64,000 nucleotides of DNA from Bordetella parapertussis (GCA_943331005.2 CALQJX020000014.1:1-64000); one strand, 5' to 3'; counted from the first letter of the stretch, positions 37,565 to 46,772 are shown. Translations and numbers: made by a program. The notes: a model not told the origin generated them from the sequence alone.

Positions 37565-37572
37565 CAAAGGTA
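37565..37572 (-). promoter_or_regulatory. -7 box TACCTTTG, 4 nt before ATG 37560
   Basis: A perfect TAnnTTTG on the - strand with the same 4-nt spacing seen at several intact genes. Confidence 0.45.
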
Positions 37573-37634
37573 GCAGAATGTGCTTTCCTGTGTGCGGTAC
37601 ATTCAGTTATTGCCATGTGGCAAAACAAGAGTAG

Positions 37635-38721
37635 CTAAGGCATATTGATGAGTGGAACCGGTACTTTGTTGTCCGCTATTGTCTCCGGTTGCAGAAAAAC
37701 CTTTTTCAGTGCTCTTCCCAATTGCAGGTGTTTCTTCAGGTTATCTGCTCTTAGTTTATATAAGCTTCAAAAGCTTGTTGATAGTTACTGTTGCTACATA
37801 GACTCTCATACAATGCCTGTCCGTCAAGTATAGCGTTGGTAGTGCCGGCACTAGTAAATGGTAGTGCAACATGTGCAGCATCGCCTATCAGTACCAGATT
37901 ATCCTTAGAGAAAGTTGGGAGCATTTCCATATCTCTCGTAAACCATATATACGTATTGCTGAAGTCGTTTGCAGCTATAATATCACGCGCTTCCTGTGGA
38001 AAATCTTTGACCAGTTCTTTGCAGAAATCGTGCTGTTGTTCCGGACTTGGTTGTTCAATATCGCATATTGTCGGATCGTACTGTATGAACCAAACCATAT
38101 CCTGCTCTGAAACAGGTATGTAGCCCATTGCCAATCCCTTACTCCCGTGCTGGATCTTGGCAAATGTATTGCCGGTTATCCGGGCTAGTTTTTCATTACG
38201 TACTATGCCCACTATTTCTTTTACCTCGGTTGGGGTAAATTGTATATCGTCTGTAACTAAGGGTCTTATTTTAGATTTACTACCGTCTGCACCTATGAAA
38301 ATGTCACCATGTTCCACTTCTCCATTCTCGAATACTGCAGCAGTTATCTGGTTGCCGTTATAGAGAAAGTGAGAGAAATCCCGCCCTTTTTTATATTGCC
38401 AATTCCTAAAGCTTCATGAAAACGCTGCACCAGTTCTGTGCGCCTCATGGATACCCAATCCGTTATCGGCAGGTCTATTACTTGTTTGTTGTCAGGTCTC
38501 ACCAGCCTGAACTGAAGAACAGGCCAGCCCGGCACATGCAAACCTGAGGTACTGAAAAGATATTCTATGATAGCACTTCCTTCTTTATGCATCAGAAATG
38601 CAAAACCATCATTACCGTTCTCGGTTTGCTTTTCATTCACAACAACTTCATGTCCCATTTTTTTCAGGAACAATCCTGCTGCAGATCCGGTAATTCCACC
38701 ACCTATTATTACTGCTTTCAT
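37635..38721 (-). pseudogene. FAD-dependent monooxygenase broken by two frameshifts
   Basis: Starting at ATG 38721, MKAVIIGGGITGSAAGLFL is a classic FAD-binding start (PHBH-type). The frame ends near 38344. The protein continues one base out of frame with VEHGDIFIGADGSKSKIRP and LVLIGDAAHVALPFTSAG (the GD motif) to 37751. It then shifts again to LRADNLKKHLQLGRALKKVF ... VPLINMP and TAG 37635-37637. Both breaks are repaired by adding a single A: in an A6 run (T6 at 38387-38392 on the + strand) and in an AAA run near 37750. Whole length would be about 362 residues, normal for TetX/KMO-like hydroxylases. Neighbouring genes are intact, so true decay is more likely than poor sequence. Confidence 0.8.
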
Positions 38722-39140
38722 TTCCTCTTTCCACTTTTACTTCACTACGAAAATTGTTTACAGTAGGATGTATTCTGTAAGGCTCGGGGTCGCCGTTATT
38801 CGTGCTAAAATTACATTCAAATACCTTTAATGCTCCTGCTATATAACGCAGGTACACACTTCATATTTCACTTTTCGTATGTGCAAATCTAAATGCTCTG
38901 TATTATTTCAATACAGACCTGTTGCCGTAGGCTATTCGGTTTTGTATTAATGTGGTGGCGGTACAGTTCCCCAATTATTTACTTGCAAATAGCTGATAGC
39001 TGGTTTGTTAGTTTTACCGTACAATTGTCTGATAGCCCTTACTTTAGCATAAAATAACGCAGGTGATTAGATCTTCCTTGCCCGGAAAGCCTTTCGGGAG
39101 CAGATATTTTACGATATAAACTACAAAGATCAGATCATTA
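38722..39140. other. Gap between the monooxygenase pseudogene and the nucleoside transporter
   Basis: About 420 bp. On the - strand it holds the short coding-like stretch listed at 38947-39063. A small imperfect hairpin (CCCGGAAAG/CTTTCGGG, about 39081-39098) is present. The motif ATAACGCAGGT occurs twice (near 38844 and 39054). No intact gene was seen. Confidence 0.5.
38947..39063 (-). pseudogene. Possible gene fragment, unrecognised
   Basis: On the - strand a frame that opens after a TAA at about 39064 reads ALFYAKVRAIRQLYGKTNKP then AISYLQVNNWGTVPPPH and a TAA at 38947-38949. The composition looks like a real protein C-terminus, but there is no start codon or promoter, and upstream sequence in another frame (KYLLPKGFPGKEDL) also looks coding. 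It may be the remains of a gene with a frameshift. It could also be chance. Confidence 0.3.
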
Positions 39141-40373
39141 TCAGAATAGCATACCACCTATGGTCGCCGACAGATAAGAGGCAAGTGTACCGCACAGAAG
39201 AGCCTTCATGGCCAGTTGTGCCAGATCTCCTCTGCGTTCGGGTGCCAGAGCACCTATGCCGCCTATTTGCATGCCCACACTGGCAAAGTTGGCAAACCCG
39301 CATATGGCTATGGTAATGATCGTAAGCCCTTTTGGTGTAGTGATGTTTACGGCATGAGAAGTAAGGTTCTTGAAGGCTACAAATTCGTTGACAGATAGTT
39401 TCTGTCCCAGCAGGGTAGCAGCAGCATTAATATCAGTTGTAGGCACACCCATAGCCCAGGCAAACGGGTAGAACAGTTTACTGAAGATAAGATCCAGCGA
39501 CAGGCCGGTATATATATGCCCCAGCATCCAGTTCAGCATAGCAATAAGTGCTATAAAGCCTATCAGCATGGCCACCACATTCATAGCTATCTTAAAACCG
39601 TCTGATGCGCCATGTGTTATAGCGTCTATCAGGTTGGTGTAGTTGCTCTTTACATCCAGCTGCACCTTGCCCATAGTTGGCGATACTTCTGTTTCCGGAA
39701 AAACGATCTTAGATATTACCAGTGCACCCGGCGCCGCCATCAGGCTAGCCGCTATCAGGTAGTCGGCACGTGCGCCCATATTGGCGTATACTATCAGTAT
39801 GCCACCTGCTATACAGGCCAGGCTGCCACTCATAGAGGCCAGCAGCTCGCTCTTGGTCATAGTGGGCAGGTAGGCACGTATCATTACCTGGGCTTCTATC
39901 TGTCCCACAAAGGCACTCGCTACATTGCTCAGTGCCTCGGCACCGCTCACACGCATCACAAAGTTCATGGCACGTGCCACTATAGATACCAGAAACTGCA
40001 TTACACGCAGGTGGTATAGTATGGCTACAAGCACACATACCAGAATAATGGTTGCAGTTATGTTGAATGCAAATACAAAAGATGGTGCAGCACCATAGTT
40101 TACCAGTGTACCGGTATGGTCATAAACTCCTATGCCCGAATAAACGAAACTTGCACCCTCTTTAGCAAAGCCTTCCAGCTTTTGCATACCCATGCCCAGC
40201 ATCTGGAAGAACCTGTTTACGGGGGGCACTTTCAGTACCAGTACAGCTATCAGCACCTGCAGCGCCAAGCCGCTGAAGACCAGACGATAATTGATGCGTT
40301 TTTTATTATTAGAAAACAGAAATGCTATGCCCAGTATCAACACGATACCTATCAGCCCGGTTAGTCGCTGCAT
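39141..40373 (-). CDS. Concentrative nucleoside transporter (CNT/NupC family)
   Basis: The 410-residue membrane protein follows the CNT layout: N-terminal helices (LTGLIGIVLILGIAFLFS), VPPVNRFFQMLG, the gate region with FVFG-like FAFNITATIILV, SGAEALSNVASAFVGQIEAQ (the G-x-E-x-x-x-x-A-x-x-x-x-x-G-Q-x-E-A signature that binds nucleoside) and SMSGSLACIAGG, then a C-terminal G-F-A-N-F-A-S-V-G-M-Q-I-G. CNTs import nucleosides with Na+ or H+ through the inner membrane. It is the left end of a cluster with secreted nucleases and a TonB receptor, which fits uptake of nucleosides from nucleic-acid breakdown. Confidence 0.92.
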   Translation of the reverse strand: MQRLTGLIGIVLILGIAFLFSNNKKRINYRLVFSGLALQVLIAVLVLKVPPVNRFFQMLGMGMQKLEGFAKEGASFVYSGIGVYDHTGTLVNYGAAPSFVFAFNITATIILVCVLVAILYHLRVMQFLVSIVARAMNFVMRVSGAEALSNVASAFVGQIEAQVMIRAYLPTMTKSELLASMSGSLACIAGGILIVYANMGARADYLIAASLMAAPGALVISKIVFPETEVSPTMGKVQLDVKSNYTNLIDAITHGASDGFKIAMNVVAMLIGFIALIAMLNWMLGHIYTGLSLDLIFSKLFYPFAWAMGVPTTDINAAATLLGQKLSVNEFVAFKNLTSHAVNITTPKGLTIITIAICGFANFASVGMQIGGIGALAPERRGDLAQLAMKALLCGTLASYLSATIGGMLF

Positions 40374-40395
40374 TTTATGAAAATGATAATTTGCC

Positions 40396-40403
40396 CGAAT
40401 ATA
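40396..40403 (-). promoter_or_regulatory. -7 box TATATTCG for the nucleoside transporter
   Basis: One base from TAnnTTTG, 22 nt before ATG 40373. Confidence 0.4.
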
Positions 40404-40439
40404 TGGAATATTGTCAATAGTATACCTGTAGGTATCAAA

Positions 40440-40469
40440 GAAAACAGGCTACCGTGGCAGCCTGTTTTC
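40440..40469 (-). terminator. Hairpin terminator downstream of the T9SS gene fragment
   Basis: An 11-bp stem (40440-40450 with 40459-40469) around an 8-nt loop. On the - strand it ends in GTTTTCTTTG. It would stop transcripts coming from the 40496 fragment before the transporter promoter. Confidence 0.65.
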
Positions 40470-40495
40470 AATATTGGAATCAGTAAAACAATGAA

Positions 40496-40840
40496 TTACT
40501 GAACTATGATCTTTGTTACATCAGCAGTGTTACCGTTAGAGATACGTGCTACATACATACCGGGTATCAGTTCCAGTCCGTTCAGGGCAATGTTGTTGCT
40601 ACCGGTTGTCAGCATGTAATTGTTGAAACCTTTAGCATGGGCAACCTTGAAGATAAATGCTGCACACGGGTCGCTGTTAGGCAGGGTAGCAGCAGCAGCG
40701 TTGCCTGCCTGACGAACGCACTGCGCTTTTTCTGTGGCAGCCACCGGACAGGCTGCTATAGGTTGTGTTCGTAAGCGTTATCTGTGCCTGCAGAGATGGC
40801 GTAACAGCTGTAAAAGCACTTCAAGCAATGATTTATTTGA
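40496..40840 (-). pseudogene. Decayed paralogue of the adjacent T9SS type A protein
   Basis: The - strand encodes a C-terminal sorting-domain piece (NNIALNGLELIPGMYVARIS ... ADVTKIIVQ) that aligns with the end of the neighbouring gene (NLNLVSGMYIAKMS). Upstream, in another frame, lies a signal-peptide end and mature start (SAFTAVTPSLQAQITLTNTT) resembling AQTPLTLSGTSY of the same neighbour. The central domain of about 250 residues is missing and the two pieces are out of frame with stops between. It is best read as an internally deleted, dead copy. The 5' limit is approximate. Confidence 0.55.
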
Positions 40841-40885
40841 AGTTTATTAAAATATACAACCTCTCTTCAATTTGGCCATATAAAT

Positions 40886-40917
40886 ACAAAAAAAGCCTGC
40901 TGTAATCAGCAGGCTTT
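40886..40917 (-). terminator. Hairpin terminator after the T9SS type A gene
   Basis: AGCCTGCTG and CAGCAGGCT arms around TAAT with A-runs before and T-runs after on both strands; on the - strand it follows the stop at 40940. Confidence 0.8.
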
Positions 40918-40939
40918 TTATATAAAAAAATATAGAAAA

Positions 40940-41980
40940 TTAGTTAATCATAACTTTTACGACTGCAGCGTTTACCTCGTTGCTCATTTTAGCTATGTAC
41001 ATACCAGAAACCAGGTTCAGGTTACCAACAGTTACCTGTGTATTTCCTGCTTCAACAACAACTTTCTGTGTAGAAACTACGCGGCCAGAAAGATCATAGA
41101 TACTGAGGTCATATTTGCCGTTAGCCTGTGTGTTACATGCAAATGTTACTTTGCTTGTAGTAGATTCACCAACTACATTCAGCTGCAGGCCGTTTGTAGC
41201 AGTAACATCAGATACGCCTGTAGTGCCTGTCCATGTCAGAGATACGTCGTCAATAGCTGTTGATGGACGGTTGCCGCTGCCGGTAGATGCTGCTGATGGC
41301 CTGATCCTGATCCAGATTGGACCAGACTGGTCGTTAAGACCTGAACCAAAGCTTGCAGATACAGCATTGTTGGTGTAAGTATGGTTGCCTGTGGTCCATG
41401 TACCCGTTGTAGAAGTAACGGTAGTAAATGTACTTGGGTTTGCACCAATACCATAATCAACTATCCAGTTCACAGTACGTGGGCTCGATGAATCGAGTGA
41501 CTGCAATTTGAATGCTAGGTTCAGGTTGGTAAGGCCTGTTGTGTTTGCAATGTAAAGAGCAATTGCAGCTCCCGGATCATATGCAGCAGCGCCTACCTGA
41601 CGAACACCAAGTGCTCTGTTTGTTATTGCGTCACCGTTCACACATATGTCTACAGTAGGCTGTGTGCCTATTGCAGTTGCAGAAGGATAGTTCTTGAAGC
41701 CACGGGTAGTAACAAATGCTGAGTTAGATCCGCTTTTGCAGCTGGTATCGCCACCTGGCAGTACGTATGGTTTGCCTAATGCAGTTACTACTGCTACAGT
41801 GCCCAGAGATGTCGATGATGCTGCAGTATCCACATACCAGCCAGTTGGCAGTGTGCTTCCTGATGGCGTCATAGCATCAAAGTTCTGAGAATAGGAAGTG
41901 CCCGACAAAGTCAGCGGCGTCTGTGCATTTGCAGCAGATACCATCAAAGAAAATGCAATAAATAAAGTAGATTTTTTCAT
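40940..41980 (-). CDS. Secreted beta-sandwich protein with T9SS type A sorting domain
   Basis: Started at ATG 41980 (MKKSTLFIAFSL), the product is 346 residues with a signal peptide ending ANAQ. The mature protein begins LTLSGTSYSQNFDAM and LPTGWYVD, a module often found at the N-terminus of secreted Bacteroidota nucleases and other T9SS cargo. It then has SNSAFVTTRG, NRALGVRQVG and IDDVSLTWTG, all typical of this jelly-roll domain. The end (YDLSIYDLSGRVV ... LVSGMYIAKMS) is a type A sorting domain. There is no catalytic motif I can identify. It lies downstream of the DUF5689 and TonB genes on the same strand. Confidence 0.82.
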   Translation of the reverse strand: MKKSTLFIAFSLMVSAANAQTPLTLSGTSYSQNFDAMTPSGSTLPTGWYVDTAASSTSLGTVAVVTALGKPYVLPGGDTSCKSGSNSAFVTTRGFKNYPSATAIGTQPTVDICVNGDAITNRALGVRQVGAAAYDPGAAIALYIANTTGLTNLNLAFKLQSLDSSSPRTVNWIVDYGIGANPSTFTTVTSTTGTWTTGNHTYTNNAVSASFGSGLNDQSGPIWIRIRPSAASTGSGNRPSTAIDDVSLTWTGTTGVSDVTATNGLQLNVVGESTTSKVTFACNTQANGKYDLSIYDLSGRVVSTQKVVVEAGNTQVTVGNLNLVSGMYIAKMSNEVNAAVVKVMIN

Positions 41981-42116
41981 AAAAAATTTATTTGTGTGCA
42001 AAAGTGAAACTATAATATTTAGAAATGGTAAACAAATATTGACTTAAAAATTAAGCGAAAATAAAGAAAAGGTTCTGAATATAGACTTTCTATCTACGTA
42101 TTGTTTGCAACCCTGC

Positions 42117-42929
42117 TTAATTGCAGCGGGCTCCAGTCATTTTAATATCAGTGGTATCTCTCAGGTTCATTTGCGGTGTGCCCAGATATAGTGTAACAAT
42201 TCCTGTAAGTGTACCATTTCCTGTTGGCGTAAGTGCAGCCTGGAAGTTGGAGTAGTTACTATTATACATACTGGTTTTCGTGAGTTTATTGCAGCTTGTT
42301 ATGTATCGTGATGTACTTCCGTATGGGTCGGAGTAAACAACTCCCTGAGAACCATTGTCAAATTGTACATCTTTAAGTGTAACCACGGTATTTACATACT
42401 TGGAAGCTCCTGAGAAAAGATCGATAAGCGTAATAACGGGTGGAGTAAAAGTGTTAGGATAGTTAGCTTTTACTATGAAGTTTCCAAGCAGGCTCGACGG
42501 GATACCATTCGTTGTTCCATCGCTGTTCATAGAGTATATGATCTCCGGAGTGCCCTTGTAGTTCATCAGGTACAGGCCTTTCAGTTTCACATATACTTTG
42601 CGTCCCACAGGGTAGTCGCTATACAGGTATGTTTTGTCAAGGATCAGTTGCATGCCACCTGTCGAGTCCTGAATGAAGATCTTCTTGTAGATGTTGCCCG
42701 ATTTGTCATCACCCACAACTATACCGTAAACAGTGCTGTCGCCAAGAATTCTTGCTTTGCCGCTGTTTATCGTCAGACCAATATTAGAGATCGTAGACAG
42801 GTTACAATTAACTGTCAGTTTAGGATCTACCGAACTAGTGTCGGGTGGGTTATCAAAATCTTTCTTTACACAAGAGTGTAGCAGCAGACTGCCTGCGAGT
42901 AACAAAGTAGAAAATTGAGCGAATTTCAT
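42117..42929 (-). CDS. DUF5689 surface lipoprotein (OB-fold-like)
   Basis: The 270-residue product has a lipoprotein signal (LLLHSC, Cys about residue 19). Residues about 45-125 read like an OB-fold: GIVVGDDKSGNIYKKIFIQD, STGGMQLIL, then GRKVYVKLKGLYLMNYKG. This is the DUF5689 pattern, related in look to OB-fold nucleic-acid-binding modules. It lies 23 bp downstream of the TonB-receptor gene, like a SusD-type partner, and is probably on the outer membrane surface. Nucleic-acid binding is an inference from the fold and the nuclease neighbours. Confidence 0.8.
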   Translation of the reverse strand: MKFAQFSTLLLAGSLLLHSCVKKDFDNPPDTSSVDPKLTVNCNLSTISNIGLTINSGKARILGDSTVYGIVVGDDKSGNIYKKIFIQDSTGGMQLILDKTYLYSDYPVGRKVYVKLKGLYLMNYKGTPEIIYSMNSDGTTNGIPSSLLGNFIVKANYPNTFTPPVITLIDLFSGASKYVNTVVTLKDVQFDNGSQGVVYSDPYGSTSRYITSCNKLTKTSMYNSNYSNFQAALTPTGNGTLTGIVTLYLGTPQMNLRDTTDIKMTGARCN

Positions 42930-42952
42930 ATGTTGAATTGTTTTTTAAAGAT

Positions 42953-45526
42953 TTAGAAACGCAATGCTACAGTTACACTGTAGTTAAGGCCATATGCATA
43001 AGAATATTTGTTAGGGAATTTCTTCGGGTTCTGGTTGCTAAGGTCGAACCTGAGCTGCTCATAACCCAACATTTTTATGTTCTGGTTGTTCAGCAGATTG
43101 CCAATGTTAGCACTTACCACCAGCGATGTTTTGTGCTCCATCGCCTTGATATACTTATTGATATTGAACGTTTTACCACCGCCAATATTCACTACGAAAG
43201 AAGATGGCAGTTTTTCCTGGGTCAGTATTTCTTTCCACTTGGCACTGGCAGGGTCTACCAGATCTGTAGCCAGCTGGGTGCGCCTTTCAGGGTTTATTTC
43301 CACATAGTTGCGGTCGAAGTAGTTGAAGTTCAGGTTTGCCCAGTAGCCGCGTGGACTATAGCGGAAGCCCAGACTGTATGCCGATTGCGGTCCCACGCCC
43401 AGGTAGTAGTCTTTTATGTATACTGTATGCGTCACAGGGGTCATAGTAGGCACATTGTCCTGATAGATAGATATGGTAGGCCTGTTGCTGTAGAATGACT
43501 GACCTACAGATGCTACTGCAGTCGCAGTAAGGTCGCTGATTATCTTCACAGAGGCAAGCAGTTCTCCACCCAGCGAGCGGGTGTTCACATGCTGCATCGC
43601 ATAGTTTACATAAGACTGGATATCCGGATCGTCGTTCCAGAAACGTTTGATGATAGTAAGGTCCTTGGCGTCAGTAGCATAGCCGGTCAGGCGCACATTT
43701 ACCACCTTATTCCTGAAATTGTAACCACCTTCTACTGAAGTAGATTTACTTATCTGCAGATCATTCAGTACAAAGTTGCGGGTGCCGGGTGCTATAAAAG
43801 TATTGTTGGCGGTTGGCGCGTCTGTTATATAGGCAGCATTCGCAAAAATTGTGTTGTGGTTGTCTATCCTGAAGGTGCCACCTGCCTTTGCCTTATATAC
43901 AAAGAAGCTCTGGTTGGCGCTGCGACCCATAGAATTGTTTGGGAACAGACCATTCTTGAAAAGTCCCTCGCGGCTGAAGGTAGTATTGCCGGCGCTTATA
44001 GCTGCAAAGACATCAACCTTGTTATAAGAGTATACGCCCTGCGCCCATGCTGTTGATTTCAGTGTACGCAGAATGTAGTCATAACTATACCTATCGCCTG
44101 TCTTTATAAGGGCGTTGGGGTTATTCAGGTTGTTTTGATAAAAATTCGGGTTGCTGATAGTTTGCTGATTGGCAAACTGATAATAGTTCACAAAGAAATC
44201 GCCACCCATCAGGTCGGCCATTTGTTTGTAGTATTCATCATACTGATGAATGGCAAGTATACCACCATCGATTGTTATCTTTTCATTCAGCGAATGGGTG
44301 ATGTTCGAGTTGAAAGAGATGTTGCGCACATCATCAACCCTGTTGCCTATCACATACAGCGACTGCTTGCCGGTTACATTATTGCCTGCTACACCATTTA
44401 CATTGGTAACGGTAGATGTGTTCATGTAGTTGCTGGTGTATAGGTCGTCCCACTGTATCTGCAGCAAACCCGGATTGGCCAGGTATTGTGCTTCTATGGC
44501 ATCATGTACAGATTGTCTTGGGGTAAGATTGCCATTGATATAATAAGAAGGCAGGTTCCTGTAATAGGTAGGAGAAGGGTTGGCACCATTATAGAAATCC
44601 AGACCGGATCTTTTATACTTGCCGAATTTATAGCCGAGAGAGGTCGTCCAGCGGGTATTCTCAGATGGTTTGTATATGTAGCTGGCTACGGTAAGTGGCT
44701 GAAAAACACTGTCTACACGCGCACTTCTCTTCTCTCCGTTCTGGTAGCCCCAGTTTTCGTTATAGAAGTTGCTGCCGGCCAGGTCAAAAGCCTCCTGTAT
44801 CTCTGTTGCTGCAAGGCCCCTGTAGGTAGGTGCTGCCAGAGTGGTGAGGTTGAACTGACTATTTTTTACCACCTTGCTCACTGCCCCGTAAAAAGACATG
44901 CCATCGTAGTAAGTGCCCGGCACATAACCTTCATTGGCCCACCTGCGCGATGCCGAAAAAGAATAAGCCCAGCCGTTAGCTTTCAGTCCGCTGTTATAAG
45001 TGGCCATTATGCGGTCGCGGTAGCTTCTGTTGCTATTATAGAAAGAAACACTGGCACCCTTGCGCTGGTCGGCTGCTGTAGCGTTTATGTAGGTCGATCC
45101 GTTGATGGTGCCGAATGAGTATTCTCCGGGCTTCAGGCCAAAGCCTATTACCCTGTCGCGCAGCACGTCATTCAGGCCGCCCAGCTGTGCAAAAGGAGCA
45201 AATCCGGTCTGCAGGTTCTGCAGCGGAAAGCCGTTGAACTGTATATCTGTATTAGAATAGCCACGTGCACGGAAGCGGTAGGGACCGAAATTGAAAATGG
45301 AAACACGCAGGAACTCATCTCCGTTGGTAGCATAAAATGCTCCGGAATTGCCCGCATCCATACTCACATTCTCATCTTCCTGAGTGGTGTTCTCATCCAG
45401 AGATATTGTCGGCACTTCATTATTGTCGTCTCCGGTATTTTCCTTTTGGGCATGTGCAGCAGTACCTGTAGCAACAAGAACGGCGCACGCAAAAAGCCTT
45501 AAACCAGATATGTAAAATTTCTGCAT
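42953..45526 (-). CDS. TonB-dependent receptor
   Basis: The 857-residue product has a signal peptide (ends AAHAQ) and a very acidic N-terminal stretch. A plug domain follows (FRARGYSNTDIQFNGFPLQN ... RDRVIGFGLKPGEYSFG), then a barrel of many strands (for example GGYNFRNKVVNVRLTGYATD, YSLGFRYSPRGYWANLNFNY) ending LNYSVTVALRF with a terminal Phe. It lacks the carboxypeptidase-like N-domain seen in the receptor at 54966. It probably imports a large substrate. The DUF5689 lipoprotein is next in the operon and two secreted nuclease genes diverge from it, so oligonucleotide import is the working idea. Confidence 0.9.
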   Translation of the reverse strand: MQKFYISGLRLFACAVLVATGTAAHAQKENTGDDNNEVPTISLDENTTQEDENVSMDAGNSGAFYATNGDEFLRVSIFNFGPYRFRARGYSNTDIQFNGFPLQNLQTGFAPFAQLGGLNDVLRDRVIGFGLKPGEYSFGTINGSTYINATAADQRKGASVSFYNSNRSYRDRIMATYNSGLKANGWAYSFSASRRWANEGYVPGTYYDGMSFYGAVSKVVKNSQFNLTTLAAPTYRGLAATEIQEAFDLAGSNFYNENWGYQNGEKRSARVDSVFQPLTVASYIYKPSENTRWTTSLGYKFGKYKRSGLDFYNGANPSPTYYRNLPSYYINGNLTPRQSVHDAIEAQYLANPGLLQIQWDDLYTSNYMNTSTVTNVNGVAGNNVTGKQSLYVIGNRVDDVRNISFNSNITHSLNEKITIDGGILAIHQYDEYYKQMADLMGGDFFVNYYQFANQQTISNPNFYQNNLNNPNALIKTGDRYSYDYILRTLKSTAWAQGVYSYNKVDVFAAISAGNTTFSREGLFKNGLFPNNSMGRSANQSFFVYKAKAGGTFRIDNHNTIFANAAYITDAPTANNTFIAPGTRNFVLNDLQISKSTSVEGGYNFRNKVVNVRLTGYATDAKDLTIIKRFWNDDPDIQSYVNYAMQHVNTRSLGGELLASVKIISDLTATAVASVGQSFYSNRPTISIYQDNVPTMTPVTHTVYIKDYYLGVGPQSAYSLGFRYSPRGYWANLNFNYFDRNYVEINPERRTQLATDLVDPASAKWKEILTQEKLPSSFVVNIGGGKTFNINKYIKAMEHKTSLVVSANIGNLLNNQNIKMLGYEQLRFDLSNQNPKKFPNKYSYAYGLNYSVTVALRF

Positions 45527-45545
45527 GAAAATTGTTTTCGAACTG

Positions 45546-45553
45546 CAAACTTA
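45546..45553 (-). promoter_or_regulatory. -7 box TAAGTTTG for the TonB receptor operon
   Basis: A perfect TAnnTTTG on the - strand, 19 nt before ATG 45526. It faces the nuclease promoter in a 155-bp divergent region. Confidence 0.5.
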
Positions 45554-45639
45554 CAAAACCCTTGGTATCTAATTTTTATTTGCAATTAACTAATTGTTAT
45601 GCTAAACCTCAGGTATGATAATATTAGTGTTCCTCAACG

Positions 45640-45647
45640 TAAGTTTG
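45640..45647 (+). promoter_or_regulatory. -7 box TAAGTTTG for the secreted nuclease genes
   Basis: The box has the same sequence as the divergent TonB-operon box. It ends 4 nt before a TTG at 45652 and 34 nt before GTG 45682. Confidence 0.5.
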
Positions 45648-45681
45648 CACTTTGATTCTTATACAGCAAAATCTTTTATCA

Positions 45682-46719
45682 GTGATCCGGAATTTACTTT
45701 GCACCTCGCTTGCGCTGGCTATAACTGCAGGCGCCTTTGCCCAGAAGCAGCAATACAAGGTTGTGGCCATAGGTAGCTATAACTGCGAGAACTTTTTCGA
45801 TACCGACGACGATCCTGAGAAAAAGGATGAGGATTTTACTCCCGGCGGTGCCTATACTTATACCGAAGAAGTATACAAACAAAAGACCCACAATATTGCT
45901 ACAGTGATACAGAAACTGGGTACTAACGTGACGCCTGATGGCGCTGCAATAGTAGGGCTGGTAGAGGTGGAGAACGATAAAGTGCTAAAAAACCTGGTTG
46001 CTCAGCCCGAGATAGCCAACAGGAACTATAAATATATCTGGTTCCCCACTTCCGATGAGCGGGGCATCAGCACAGCAATGCTCTACAATCCCAAATACTT
46101 CACCCTGCTGCATGCATCACCTGTGCGTGTGCCGGTTGAAGAAATAGGTCAGAACCGCCCTACCAGAGATGTACTGCATGTTACCGGTATACTGGCCGGA
46201 GATACGGTGCAGGTACTGGTAAATCACTGGCCATCAAAGAGTGGTGGTGAGGCGGCTTCTGCTCCGGGTCGCAAACTGGCTGCCAAAGTAGACAAGCGCA
46301 TCATAGACTCGCTCACGGCCATAAACCCCAATACCAAGATCATATTGATGGGCGACCTTAACGACAACCCTACTGCAGAGGCAATTACAGATGTGCTCAA
46401 GGCAAAGGCTGATAAGAAATTCCTCAAAACTACAGACCTCTACAATCCATGGACAGCTATGTATAATAAAGGGATGGGTACAGAGTGCTACCGCGATGAG
46501 TGGAGCATCATTGACCAGATCATGGTTTCGGGTTCGCTGGTACTAAACACCAACAACAAGTGGAAATATTACAATGCCGAGATCATGAACAGCGATTTTC
46601 TGGTCAATAAGATAGGTAAAGACAAAGGCCGTCCGCACCGTTCATTCACTATTACACAGAAATGGGATAATGGCTACAGCGATCACTTCCCGGTAGTTAT
46701 TTACCTCATCAGTAAGTAA
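45682..46719 (+). CDS. Secreted endonuclease/exonuclease/phosphatase family protein
   Basis: The product is 345 residues from GTG 45682, which gives a compact signal peptide ending AGAFAQ; a TTG at 45652 just after the promoter is the alternative. The EEP-fold active-site residues are all present: N34 and E36 (NCENFFD), E95 (GLVEVEN), H182 (NHWPSKSGG), D225 and N227 (MGDLNDNP), and D334-H335 (YSDHFPVV). These enzymes are metal-dependent phosphodiesterases or nucleases. No T9SS domain is present, so a periplasmic location is expected. Endonuclease I follows 53 bp downstream in the same direction. Confidence 0.88.
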   Translation: MIRNLLCTSLALAITAGAFAQKQQYKVVAIGSYNCENFFDTDDDPEKKDEDFTPGGAYTYTEEVYKQKTHNIATVIQKLGTNVTPDGAAIVGLVEVENDKVLKNLVAQPEIANRNYKYIWFPTSDERGISTAMLYNPKYFTLLHASPVRVPVEEIGQNRPTRDVLHVTGILAGDTVQVLVNHWPSKSGGEAASAPGRKLAAKVDKRIIDSLTAINPNTKIILMGDLNDNPTAEAITDVLKAKADKKFLKTTDLYNPWTAMYNKGMGTECYRDEWSIIDQIMVSGSLVLNTNNKWKYYNAEIMNSDFLVNKIGKDKGRPHRSFTITQKWDNGYSDHFPVVIYLISK

Positions 46720-46756
46720 TTGAATACTGTTTTATTAATTATCTGAGCCCGCTCCC

Positions 46757-46764
46757 TATCTTTG
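46757..46764 (+). promoter_or_regulatory. -7 box TATCTTTG, 8 nt before the endonuclease I start
   Basis: A perfect TAnnTTTG, ending 8 nt before ATG 46773. It gives the second nuclease gene a possible promoter of its own. Confidence 0.5.
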
Positions 46765-46772
46765 TGGCGTTT

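Noticed and set aside
37751..38721. Programmed frameshifting as the explanation for the split monooxygenase
   Set aside because: The first site fits a slippery heptamer, but a second independent frameshift without one makes decay or sequence error far more likely. Kept only as a side note.
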